Shown piece after piece: positions 16,586 through 25,056 of a DNA stretch of 64,000 nt. The position numbers were made by a program, and so were the translations under genes. The stretch covers positions 1 through 64,000 of the forward strand of contig CAAFXG010000024.1 of the NCBI GenBank assembly GCA_900766925.1, read 5' to 3'. Each line of letters opens with the position of its first letter. Position 1 is the first letter of the stretch. Below the pieces are notes generated by a model that worked only from the letters and a program-made list of their open reading frames with translations, made no database searches and was not told where the DNA came from. This DNA is from Lachnospiraceae bacterium (GTDB lineage Bacteria; Bacillota; Clostridia; Lachnospirales; Lachnospiraceae).

Positions 16586-17365
16586 TTATATTTTTTTGTA
16601 AAAAAATGTACGCATCGAAGAAAACCCCAATTCCTTTGCTCTAAGTATCTGTTCTGTACTACCAATAAACAAAATCCCATCATCTGTTAATGATTTATGG
16701 AACTTACGATAGACGTCATCCTTGGCTTCATCCGTAAAGTATATAACCACATTTCTGCATACTATTAAATTAACACCACTGAAATAATTATCCTTAAGAA
16801 GATTGTGCTTTTGAAAATGTACACATTGTTTAATCCTGTCAATTATTTCGTAATGCGTAGCATCTACCTTTTTGAAGCATTTGTCTAAATATTCCTTTGG
16901 CAAATCAACAAGACTCTTAGAAGGATATACTCCATTCCTGGCAAAATCAAGTACATCATCATCAATATCTGTTGCAATAATCCTAAGCTTGTCAGGGGAG
17001 ACATACTTAGTGAAAATCATAGCCAATGTATATGGTTCATCACCGGTTGAACATGCCGCACTCCAGATAGTTATTTTTTCACCATAATGACTTTTAAGAT
17101 ATGGTATTATCTCCTTTTCAAGGTTCTCCCACTGTTCAGGATTCCTGTAAAACTGAGAAACATTAATAGTCAAATAACTAACAAAGGTACGAAGCAGTAC
17201 CTTATCCTGTTTCATACCTTTGCAAAAATCTTCAAATCCCACAAAACCCTTTCTGGCTATAAGGGATTCTATTCGTCTCTTCATCTGGCGCTCCTTGTAC
17301 ATGTTCAAGTCGATGTCTGTCAATTTATAAACATCCTTCTTAAACTCATCGTACCCGTATGCCAT
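16586..17365 (-). CDS. cheR: Chemotaxis protein methyltransferase CheR
   Basis: CheR uses S-adenosylmethionine to methylate glutamates of chemoreceptors, setting their adaptation state. The 259-aa product has an N-terminal helical domain and a SAM domain with SAACSTGDEPYTLAMI near residue 103 and the segments IIATDIDDDVLDFA and NLIVCRNVVIYF. GGAG precedes the ATG, and it lies only 3 bp after ispH-rpsA. It is not in a visible che cluster. With the ylqGH-like genes it points to a motile host. Confidence 0.95.
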   Translation of the reverse strand: MAYGYDEFKKDVYKLTDIDLNMYKERQMKRRIESLIARKGFVGFEDFCKGMKQDKVLLRTFVSYLTINVSQFYRNPEQWENLEKEIIPYLKSHYGEKITIWSAACSTGDEPYTLAMIFTKYVSPDKLRIIATDIDDDVLDFARNGVYPSKSLVDLPKEYLDKCFKKVDATHYEIIDRIKQCVHFQKHNLLKDNYFSGVNLIVCRNVVIYFTDEAKDDVYRKFHKSLTDDGILFIGSTEQILRAKELGFSSMRTFFYKKI

Positions 17366-17368
17366 ACA

Positions 17369-19351
17369 TTACTCCTCTGATACAGCCTCTTCTTCAGTAG
17401 CAGCCTCCTCCTTAAGAAGTGCCTTAATTGAAAGGCTGATTTTCTTATCCTCCTGATTGAAATCAACAACCTTAGCTGTGATTTCCTGACCAACCTTGAA
17501 TACATCCTCAGGCTTTTCAACATGCTCATTTGAAATCTGTGAAACATGAAGGAGTGCATCTACACCCGGCTCAAGCTCAATGAAAGCACCAAACGCTGTC
17601 ATTCTTGCTACCTTACCTGTAACCTCTGTACCAACCGCATACTTCTCAGCAGCCTTAATCCATGGATTCTGATCTTCAAACTTAAGTGAAAGTGCAATCT
17701 TCTCACCATTAATTTCCTTAATAAATGTCTTAACAGTCTCTCCAACCTTAAGTACACTCTTAGGATCATCAATTCTTCCCCATGACATCTCTGATATATG
17801 AAGAAGACCATCTGCTCCACCAAGGTCAATAAATGCACCAAATGATGTCACATTCTTAACTGTACCTTCTACAACATCACCAACATTAATTGAATCAAAT
17901 AACTTCTTAGCCTGTTCAGCCTTCATAGCAACAACAAGCTTCTTTCTGTTACCAATAATTCTTCTCTTCTTTGGATTAAATTCTGTAATAACAAATTCAA
18001 TTTCCTGATCAAGGAACTTAGATAAATCCTTTTCATATGTGTCTGAAACAAGACTTGCAGGAATAAATACCTTACATTCATCAACCACTACACTGAGGCC
18101 ACCCTCAAGAACCTGAGTTACCTTAGCCTTAAGAACTGTCTCGTTCTCAAAAGCCTCCTCAAGCATTGCATATGACTTTTCTGCTGCAACTCTCTTATAT
18201 GAAAGAAGAACTTGTCCCTCTCCGTCATTTGTCTTAATTACCTTAACGGTAATAGGGTCGCCTACATTAGCCACTGTTGTAAGATCAAGATTTGGTGTAT
18301 TAGAGTATTCATTACGTGTAATGATACCATCAGCCTTGTACTGAATATCAACAACGATTTCATCAGGCTTCACATCGATAATCTTACCCTCTACAATACT
18401 GCCCGGCTTAATCTTACTCTCATTCTCCTCTGATTGCTTCAATAATTCTTCAAAACTTAATTCCGACATACTGTCATGAACCTCCTTAATAATATAATTC
18501 GGGGTAGATGCCCCAGCTGTAATACCTACCCTCTTAGCGGATTCAATAACAGTTAAATCCAAGTCAACGAGTGTCTGAATATAGTGAGTATTTTTGCATT
18601 GCTCACTACTTATCTCATACAGCTTTTGTGTATTAGAACTATTCTTACCACCTATAACTATCATGGCATCGACATGTGAAGCAAGCTCCCTTGCTTCCTT
18701 CTGTCTTTCCTCGGTAGCATTACATATGGTATTATAAACATTAACATTATAATCCGTTTTTCGAAAAAATTCAACTAATTCTTTAAATTTCGTACCATTA
18801 AATGTTGTTTGTGAAACTAAAACTACATTATTATGCAGTTTATCAAGACATTTTTGTGCTTTTTCTAACGAATCCACTATAAATGGTTCATTTTTGCACC
18901 ATCCCTTTATGCCCTGAACCTCCGGATGATTTTCATTTCCTACTATTACGACAGAATTGCCCTTTTCACTCTCATCAGAAACTATTTTATGAATTTTTTT
19001 CACAAACGGACACGTTGCATCTATAATGTCAAAGCCCATAGAGACCAGCTTATCATATACTTCCATTCCAACACCGTGGGAACGAATAACAATTCTATGC
19101 CGATTATTCCCATCCCTATCAGCTCCGATAATAGAGCTCAAAAAATCAACATTGATATCATCTCTATCTTCTATAACTACAACGCCCTTGCGCCTTAAAT
19201 CCGAAACAACCTCCTCATTGTGTATAATTGGACCATAGGTATACACAATATCCTCCGATGCCTTACTATCTATCTGGGAATAAACTGTTTCAACTGCCCT
19301 TTTTACTCCAAAGCAAAAGCCTGCGGTCTTCGCAAGAATAACTTCACTCAT
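17369..19351 (-). CDS. ispH: IspH fused to ribosomal protein S1-like repeats
   Basis: Residues 1 to about 285 are 4-hydroxy-3-methylbut-2-enyl diphosphate reductase, the [4Fe-4S] enzyme of the last MEP-pathway step making isoprenoid precursors. The cluster cysteines are visible at residue 13 (AGFCFGVKRA), in DATCPFVKK and in NTICNATEE. Residues from about 310 to 645 hold four S1 RNA-binding repeats, the last two with the canonical FGAFIDL/FGAFIEL and LLHIS/LLHVS strands. This fusion is known in Clostridia. It is read as one 660-codon frame with no break. cmk lies 21 bp upstream and cheR just downstream. Confidence 0.96.
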   Translation of the reverse strand: MSEVILAKTAGFCFGVKRAVETVYSQIDSKASEDIVYTYGPIIHNEEVVSDLRRKGVVVIEDRDDINVDFLSSIIGADRDGNNRHRIVIRSHGVGMEVYDKLVSMGFDIIDATCPFVKKIHKIVSDESEKGNSVVIVGNENHPEVQGIKGWCKNEPFIVDSLEKAQKCLDKLHNNVVLVSQTTFNGTKFKELVEFFRKTDYNVNVYNTICNATEERQKEARELASHVDAMIVIGGKNSSNTQKLYEISSEQCKNTHYIQTLVDLDLTVIESAKRVGITAGASTPNYIIKEVHDSMSELSFEELLKQSEENESKIKPGSIVEGKIIDVKPDEIVVDIQYKADGIITRNEYSNTPNLDLTTVANVGDPITVKVIKTNDGEGQVLLSYKRVAAEKSYAMLEEAFENETVLKAKVTQVLEGGLSVVVDECKVFIPASLVSDTYEKDLSKFLDQEIEFVITEFNPKKRRIIGNRKKLVVAMKAEQAKKLFDSINVGDVVEGTVKNVTSFGAFIDLGGADGLLHISEMSWGRIDDPKSVLKVGETVKTFIKEINGEKIALSLKFEDQNPWIKAAEKYAVGTEVTGKVARMTAFGAFIELEPGVDALLHVSQISNEHVEKPEDVFKVGQEITAKVVDFNQEDKKISLSIKALLKEEAATEEEAVSEE

Positions 19352-19372
19352 ATTAATCTGCTCCCTGTAAGA

Positions 19373-20023
19373 TTATTTAACCTTGTTACATATTGCGGTC
19401 ACAACCTCATCAATTGTCATATCAGAAGAATCTAAATAATATGCATCCTCAGCCTGCTTAAGAGGTGCAATCTCCCTGTTCATATCCTGATAATCACGCT
19501 GCTCAATATCACGCTCTATAGTCAAAAGTTCAGGTGTTTCGCCCTTGGCAAGAAGCTCATCATATCTCCTTTTTGCTCTGGTTTTCACAGATGCCGTAAG
19601 ATATATCTTAATTTCTGCGTCAGGAAGCACAAATGTACCAATATCCCTTCCATCCATAATAACATCGTTGCTTGCAGCAATGTCTCTTTGAAGTGATAAA
19701 AGCTTATCCCTTACAACTTTTTTTGCAGCAACCTTCGATGCCATATTTCCAACTGCCTCCATTCGTATTGCAGTCGAAACATTTTCACCATTCAGATATA
19801 CCTGCTGAACATTATCTTCATACCTGATTTCAACATTAATATTCTGGCATGCAGCCTCAACGCAGGTATCATCCTCTACCGGAACATTATTATTAATCAT
19901 ATAAAGAGCAATTGCTCTATACATTGCCCCTGTATCAACATAAACATATCCAAGCTTTTTTGCCGCAAGCTTGGCGATTGTGCTTTTTCCTGCTCCTGCA
20001 GGTCCATCAATTGCTATATTCAT
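19373..20023 (-). CDS. cmk: Cytidylate kinase
   Basis: Cmk phosphorylates CMP and dCMP to the diphosphates. The 216-aa product has the P-loop GPAGAGKST at residues 6-14, VDTGAMYRAIAL, and the DGRDIGTFVLPDA block. AAGGAGT precedes the ATG. In many Firmicutes cmk lies next to rpsA-like genes, and here it directly precedes the ispH-S1 fusion by 21 bp. Secure. Confidence 0.97.
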   Translation of the reverse strand: MNIAIDGPAGAGKSTIAKLAAKKLGYVYVDTGAMYRAIALYMINNNVPVEDDTCVEAACQNINVEIRYEDNVQQVYLNGENVSTAIRMEAVGNMASKVAAKKVVRDKLLSLQRDIAASNDVIMDGRDIGTFVLPDAEIKIYLTASVKTRAKRRYDELLAKGETPELLTIERDIEQRDYQDMNREIAPLKQAEDAYYLDSSDMTIDEVVTAICNKVK

Positions 20024-20099
20024 AATTAACTCCTTCTATATATTAATTTTTATAGGTGTTTGCGAAACTCTGAATGAAAATGCAAATACTTTGCTTTGA

Positions 20100-21368
20100 T
20101 TAATTTTCAAGCTGAGATAATGCAGCTGCCGTACTCCATGCAATCTGTAAATTAAAGCCTCCCGTGAGGGCATCAACGTCTATTACCTCACCTATGAAAT
20201 GCAGGCCCTTTATCTGCTTTGACTCCATTGTTCTGGGATTAAGCTCCTTAACGCTTATTCCTCCCCTTGTAATTATTGCCTCATCAAAGCCACGAAATCT
20301 ATTAATATGAAGTGGAATATTTTTGATAAGCTTAATAAAGCTCTTCCGTTCCTCCCTGCTTATCTCATTTACCTTTTTGTAGGGATTTATACCTGATAAT
20401 TCAATAACAACCGGAAGAAGACTCTTTGGCATCAAATCAGATATTGCATTGCGAAACTGCTTATTAATATTATCGGAGAACTCTCTCAGAAGTCTGTCAT
20501 CAAGCTGTTCCTCACTTAAGGCAGGTTTTAAATCTATATACACTATCAGATTATTGTCTAAATATTTACCAACATACGATGACGCACTTAGTATTACCGG
20601 TCCGCTTACGCCAAAATGTGTGAAAAGCATTTCACCGAAATCAGAATATACCTCTTTAAGCTTATTCTTTATATTGGCATAAAACTTCACGGAAATGTTT
20701 TTGAGTGCAAGCCCCATCACATCCCTGCACCATTTTTCTTCTGTACACATGGGAACCAAAGCCGGACTTGGTTCAACAATTTTAAGTCCCATTTGGCTTG
20801 CCCATCTTATTCCGTCACCGGTCGAACCTGTCAACGGATAGGACAACCCACCTGTGGCCACAACAACCCTTGTCGCCTCAATTAATCTTTTGCTTCCACC
20901 TTCCCCTGATATTTCAATTCCCTTTACAAATTGCTCCCCGCCTGTCGTTTCAGTTTTAATATCTGTTACATTCGTATTTAAATGAATTGGCACCTTGCTT
21001 CTTTTTAGTCTGACAGACAAAGCATTTATTACATCAGAAGAATGGTCCGACACCGGAAATACGCGGTTTCCCCTCTCCGTCTTCAATTTCAAACCAAGGT
21101 CAGCAAAGAACTTCTTTGTTGCTTCCGAATCAAATCCATAAAATGCACTATACATAAATTTGGAATTTGAAATAACATTACCAAAGAAGGTCTCTGCATC
21201 ACAGTCATTCATAAGATTACATCTGCCCTTACCGGTAATGAATAATTTCTTACCAAGCTTATCATTTTTCTCGAATATTTCAGGCTGATAGCCTATATCA
21301 GACAAGGTAATTGCCGCCATCATTCCGGCAGCTCCACCTCCAATAATAAGCACTTTTCTATCATCCAT
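20100..21368 (-). CDS. BaiN/HI0933-family FAD-dependent oxidoreductase
   Basis: The 422-aa protein has an N-terminal FAD-binding loop IIGGGAAGMMAAI and the C-terminal TRGGISVKELNP and GEVIDVDALTGGFNLQ blocks typical of the HI0933/BaiN flavoprotein family. Some members reduce bile-acid intermediates or act as general flavin reductases, but function cannot be taken from sequence alone. The frame extends to 21419, but the ATG at 21368 overlaps the ktrA stop (TAATG) and has AGAGG upstream, so it is the likely start and is coupled to ktrA. Confidence 0.92.
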   Translation of the reverse strand: MDDRKVLIIGGGAAGMMAAITLSDIGYQPEIFEKNDKLGKKLFITGKGRCNLMNDCDAETFFGNVISNSKFMYSAFYGFDSEATKKFFADLGLKLKTERGNRVFPVSDHSSDVINALSVRLKRSKVPIHLNTNVTDIKTETTGGEQFVKGIEISGEGGSKRLIEATRVVVATGGLSYPLTGSTGDGIRWASQMGLKIVEPSPALVPMCTEEKWCRDVMGLALKNISVKFYANIKNKLKEVYSDFGEMLFTHFGVSGPVILSASSYVGKYLDNNLIVYIDLKPALSEEQLDDRLLREFSDNINKQFRNAISDLMPKSLLPVVIELSGINPYKKVNEISREERKSFIKLIKNIPLHINRFRGFDEAIITRGGISVKELNPRTMESKQIKGLHFIGEVIDVDALTGGFNLQIAWSTAAALSQLEN

Positions 21369-22012
21369 TACATCAGCCTCTTTAAATCGGATTTTTTGAC
21401 GGTGACAAGCAGTGGGCAATCAGCCATGAGTGGTTCATCAGGGTCCATAACAACCTTAACATCCTCGTTTTCTTTTATTGCTACAACATTTATCTTGTAT
21501 TCTTTTCTGAGGTTAAGCTGTTTAAGAGATTTACCAACCCATTCCTTTTTAGGTAATATCTCAACTAAATCAACCGTATCCGATAATTCAAAAAAGTCTA
21601 AAAAGTTATCAGACATGAGCTTTTTGGAGATTCTGACACCGGATTCCCTTTCAGGAAATACTACGCTGTCTGCGCCAACCTTCTTTAGGATGCTTCCCGT
21701 TATCTCATCCTTGGCCTTAGCAACAACGACAGGTACTCCAAGCTCCTTTGCGGTCATAACACACATTATACTTGGTTCAAGTGAATCCGCCATGGCAACA
21801 ATTACAACATCCATATTGGATATCCCCGTATTCTTAAGTGCTTCAGCGCTGCACACATCTATACTTATTGCACAGGTTACAGATTCCGCCATACGGTTAA
21901 TAACCTCTGAATTACTATCAATGACCATAACATCAGCACCATTATTATATAATTCCATGGCCACACAACGGCCAAATCTTCCCATTCCTATTACGGCAAA
22001 TGACTTTTTCAT
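21368..22012 (-). CDS. ktrA: Potassium uptake regulatory subunit KtrA/TrkA
   Basis: The 214-aa protein has an N-terminal RCK/TrkA-N nucleotide-binding domain (VIGMGRFGRCVAMEL, then VMVIDSN) and a TrkA-C domain near the end. It is the cytoplasmic gating ring of a Ktr/Trk K+ channel. The longer frame to 22060 is not needed: AAGGAGG lies seven bases before the ATG at 22012. That SD lies within the last codons of the small ORF at 22014-22106. ktrB is just upstream. Overlap with the flavoprotein gene follows. Confidence 0.95.
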   Translation of the reverse strand: MKKSFAVIGMGRFGRCVAMELYNNGADVMVIDSNSEVINRMAESVTCAISIDVCSAEALKNTGISNMDVVIVAMADSLEPSIMCVMTAKELGVPVVVAKAKDEITGSILKKVGADSVVFPERESGVRISKKLMSDNFLDFFELSDTVDLVEILPKKEWVGKSLKQLNLRKEYKINVVAIKENEDVKVVMDPDEPLMADCPLLVTVKKSDLKRLM

Positions 22013-22013
22013 T

Positions 22014-22106
22014 TTAATCCTCCTTGTATAAATATGTAATGACTCGATTGATTTCATCAATCGGGTCCTCTCGTCGGAACCATGCAGAATTATGAACTTC
22101 GTTCAT
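22014..22106 (-). CDS. 30-aa small ORF between ktrB and ktrA
   Basis: An ATG at 22106 opens a 30-codon frame ending TAA at 22016-22014, one base before the ktrA ATG. TAGGAGG lies seven bases upstream of its start, just after the ktrB stop codon. The product is charged and polar: it begins MNEVHNSAW, continues FRREDPIDEINRVI and ends TYLYKED. It has no membrane segment. The last codons, AAG GAG GAT, form the ktrA ribosome site, so translation of the two should be coupled. It could be a tiny regulator of the K+ channel or a leader peptide; I recognise no family. Two hairpins overlap it. Confidence 0.6.
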   Translation of the reverse strand: MNEVHNSAWFRREDPIDEINRVITYLYKED

Positions 22107-22115
22107 AATGGTTCC
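22044..22115 (-). other. Two hairpins in the ktrB-ktrA junction
   Basis: CGATTGA and TCAATCG (inside 22042-22064) pair around five bases, extended by GAC/GTC. ATTATGAAC and GTTCATAAT pair perfectly around TTC (22089-22109), with GGAACC and GGTTCC outside. In the transcript the second stem holds the start codon of the 30-aa ORF, so folding could set its translation. Confidence 0.5.
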
Positions 22116-22117
22116 TC

Positions 22118-23515
22118 CTAGCCGACAATAATATCAGCTTCACCAACATGTATTGAATTTAAAGACGAATACCTGTTACTAAATGCTATGAACATTGAAA
22201 TCGGACCTATCCTTCCAAGGTACATTGCCACAATAACCAAAATCCTTCCAAAAGGATTCAGGCTTCCGGTAATCCCCCTTGATAAACCTACTGTTGCAAA
22301 TGCACTTCCCATTTCAAAAACAGCATCAACAAAATTAATACCATTTGTTTCCATAAGCAAAATGCTGAAAACAAATAAAAACATTATACTTATAAAAGCA
22401 ACTGAAATTGCTCTTTTGATAAGTCCTTCGTTAATACTCTTCTTAAACACAAGTGCCTGATCTCTTCCCTTAATTGTTGCAATTACCGAGCAAAAGATGA
22501 CAGCTATTGAAACTGTTTTGATTCCTCCGGCGGTTCCAACCGGTGAACCACCTATTAACATGTATATAATACTAATCAATACGGTACTGTCTTTTAAGCC
22601 ACCCTGATTAACTGCCGCAAAACCTGCTGTTCTTAGTGTAAAGGACTGAAAACAACTATTAAGAAGCTTATCACCAAGCGACATATTCCCAATGGTATCA
22701 GGATTATTAAACTCTAATATAAATACAAAAATCCATGCACTCACAAGTAAGGTAAAGGTGGCCACAAGTACAATCTTACTATGTGTTCTCAGGTTGTCAA
22801 AAAAACTCTTTAATTTGATTTTTTTGTTCTTAACCTTCCTGCCCGTATCAATAATATCCCACCAGACAACAAAGCCCAGTCCACCCATTACAATCAAAAA
22901 CATACTATCAATCAGAACGAGCGGGTCACTATAAAATGACATCAGACTATCCGGTCCGATAATATCTATACCTGCATTACAAAATGCAGAAATTGCATTA
23001 AAAAATGCAAACCATATTCCTTTTAACCCAAAACGCGGTATGAATGAAGGCAAATAAAGAATTGCTCCAAGCATTTCCACACAAAATGTCCCTAAAATTA
23101 CCTTTTTAACAAATTTAACAAGTCCGCTCAGATTATTAAGTCCAAATGCATCATGTATCATAACACGATTCTTTAGTGTAACCTTTCTTCTTGTAACTAT
23201 AGCTAAAGCTGACGTAAAGGCTACAATTCCTAATCCACCCAATTGAATCAATATCAAAATAACAACCTTGCCAAATAATGTCCAATATGAATAGGTATCT
23301 ACAACTACTAAACCTGTAACACAGACTGACGTTGTCGCCGTAAATAACGCTGTCAGAATATCGGGTTTACCACTGACACTGGCAATTGGCAGCGACAATA
23401 AAACAGTACCTGCCAGAATTGCAATCAAAAAACCAAGTAATATTTTTTTGGATGTGGTATATCCTTTTCTGTACTTTTTCTCTTCTAATGATGAATCCTT
23501 AATATAATTAACCAT
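22118..23515 (-). CDS. ktrB: Ktr/Trk potassium transporter membrane subunit
   Basis: The 465-aa membrane protein is the K+-translocating subunit of the TrkH/KtrB superfamily. It has the expected four P-loop-like filter segments: TSVCVTGL, AFCNAGID, LRTAGFAA and SAFATVGLS, each with a Gly or its substitute. It is longer than Bacillus KtrB mainly in the N-terminal and loop regions. GGGAATAG lies just before the ATG at 23515. It is preceded by a hairpin that probably ends the decarboxylase operon, and followed by the small ORF and ktrA, so it likely starts the K+ uptake unit. Confidence 0.95.
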   Translation of the reverse strand: MVNYIKDSSLEEKKYRKGYTTSKKILLGFLIAILAGTVLLSLPIASVSGKPDILTALFTATTSVCVTGLVVVDTYSYWTLFGKVVILILIQLGGLGIVAFTSALAIVTRRKVTLKNRVMIHDAFGLNNLSGLVKFVKKVILGTFCVEMLGAILYLPSFIPRFGLKGIWFAFFNAISAFCNAGIDIIGPDSLMSFYSDPLVLIDSMFLIVMGGLGFVVWWDIIDTGRKVKNKKIKLKSFFDNLRTHSKIVLVATFTLLVSAWIFVFILEFNNPDTIGNMSLGDKLLNSCFQSFTLRTAGFAAVNQGGLKDSTVLISIIYMLIGGSPVGTAGGIKTVSIAVIFCSVIATIKGRDQALVFKKSINEGLIKRAISVAFISIMFLFVFSILLMETNGINFVDAVFEMGSAFATVGLSRGITGSLNPFGRILVIVAMYLGRIGPISMFIAFSNRYSSLNSIHVGEADIIVG

Positions 23516-23546
23516 AAGCTATTCCCTGAAAATACTTTAATATCAT

Positions 23547-23584
23547 TTAAGAGACGGAAAGTTTTTACCTATCCCGCCTCTTAA
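23547..23584 (-). terminator. Hairpin ending the decarboxylase operon
   Basis: TTAAGAGACGG and CCGCCTCTTAA pair in 10 of 11 positions around a 16-base loop, between the oadA-like stop and the ktrB start. The T-run is poor, so it is a probable terminator and not a certain one. Confidence 0.5.
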
Positions 23585-23618
23585 ATTAATAATTTATAAA
23601 AATTGCATCCGTCTAAAA

Positions 23619-25034
23619 TTATACCGGATATGTTTTATTTGCAGTATCTGCAACTGCTGAATCAACACCTGTCTGCTGAGCCTCTCTGTACTTGAAGAAC
23701 TCTGTAGCAACCTGTGGGAACAATGCATATGATAATACATCTTCATCCTGCTGCTTATACTGTGCCATCTGTTTTTCCATCTCCTCAAGCTGTGGCTTAA
23801 TGTCATCAGCCGGACGATATGTTATTGGCTCCTTCATTCCCAGTGCATCAAGAGCTTTCTTTTGTACTTCCTTATTCATTGGTTTTACAGTCTGACCATA
23901 CTTACCTGCAAGCAGATCTCTTGACTCCTTAGTCATCATCTTATAACGCTCACCTGTAACTACATTAAGAACAGCCTGTGTACCAACAATCTGTGATGAT
24001 GGTGTAACAAGTGGTGGCTCACCAAAGTCCTTACGAACACGTGGAACTTCCTCAAGCACCTCATCAAACTTGTCCTCTGCATGCATTTCCTTAAGCTGAG
24101 ATACAAGGTTTGATAACATTCCACCAGGCACCTGATAACGAAGTGTATTAATATTAACACCCATAACCTTTGTTGAAAGTAAGCCTGATTCCAACCACTC
24201 CTCACGCATTGGCTTGAAATGATCTGCAATTTCTGCAAGGAGTCCCTGATCAAGACCTGTATCAAATTCTGTACCCTCAAGTGCAGCAACCATAACCTCT
24301 GTTGCAGGCTGTGACGTACCCATTGCAAGAGGTGACATAGCTGTATCAATAACATCACATCCTGCCTCAACAGCCTTAAGATATGTCATTGAAGCAACAC
24401 CTGATGTGTAATGTGTATGAAGTTGAATCGGAAGCTTTGTACCCGCCTTAAGAGCCTGAACAAGCTCAGTAGCCTTTGCAGGCACCAGAAGACCTGCCAT
24501 ATCCTTGATACAGATTGAATCTGCACCCATATCCTCAATCTGCTTAGCCATATTCTTCCAGTAATCCATAGTATATGCATCACCGAGTGTATATGAAAGT
24601 GCAACCTGCGCATGACCCTTTTCTTTATTTGCCGCCTTAACTGCTGTTTCCAGATTACGAATATCATTTAAACAGTCAAATATACGGATAATATCAATAC
24701 CATTTGCAATTGATTTCTGTACAAAATACTCTACAACATCATCTGCATATGGGCTGTATCCAAGAATATTCTGACCTCTGAACAACATCTGAAGCTTAGT
24801 ATTCTTAAATCCGTCACGAAGCTTACGGAGTCTCTCCCATGGATCTTCCTTAAGGAAACGAAGACACGCATCAAATGTAGCTCCACCCCAACACTCTACT
24901 GAGTGATAGCCAACCTTATCCATCTTGTCAATTATCGGAAGCATCTGCTCTGTTGTCATACGTGTTGCAATCAGAGACTGATGAGCATCTCTAAGTATTG
25001 TTTCGGTAATACCGACTTTTCTCTGTTCTGCCAT
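23619..25034 (-). CDS. oadA: Oxaloacetate decarboxylase alpha / 5S carboxyltransferase, without biotin domain
   Basis: The 471-aa protein has the pyruvate-carboxylase-type carboxyltransferase barrel: TILRDAHQSL near the N-terminus, FRGQNILGYSPYAD, DSICIKDMAG and HTHYTSGVASM with metal-binding His residues. It lacks the C-terminal biotin-lysine domain of classical OadA and ends after the post-barrel helical region. The biotin carrier is a separate gene three places upstream (26229-26600), so the complex is split. It would move a carboxyl group between oxaloacetate or pyruvate and biotin. The substrate of this system is not certain. Confidence 0.93.
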   Translation of the reverse strand: MAEQRKVGITETILRDAHQSLIATRMTTEQMLPIIDKMDKVGYHSVECWGGATFDACLRFLKEDPWERLRKLRDGFKNTKLQMLFRGQNILGYSPYADDVVEYFVQKSIANGIDIIRIFDCLNDIRNLETAVKAANKEKGHAQVALSYTLGDAYTMDYWKNMAKQIEDMGADSICIKDMAGLLVPAKATELVQALKAGTKLPIQLHTHYTSGVASMTYLKAVEAGCDVIDTAMSPLAMGTSQPATEVMVAALEGTEFDTGLDQGLLAEIADHFKPMREEWLESGLLSTKVMGVNINTLRYQVPGGMLSNLVSQLKEMHAEDKFDEVLEEVPRVRKDFGEPPLVTPSSQIVGTQAVLNVVTGERYKMMTKESRDLLAGKYGQTVKPMNKEVQKKALDALGMKEPITYRPADDIKPQLEEMEKQMAQYKQQDEDVLSYALFPQVATEFFKYREAQQTGVDSAVADTANKTYPV

Positions 25035-25056
25035 TTATTAATACCCTCCTGTTATT

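Noticed and set aside
21396..22031. 211-codon open frame on the plus strand
   Set aside because: It is antisense to ktrA and has no SD. The Ser/Thr/Leu-rich composition is typical of frames opposite real genes.
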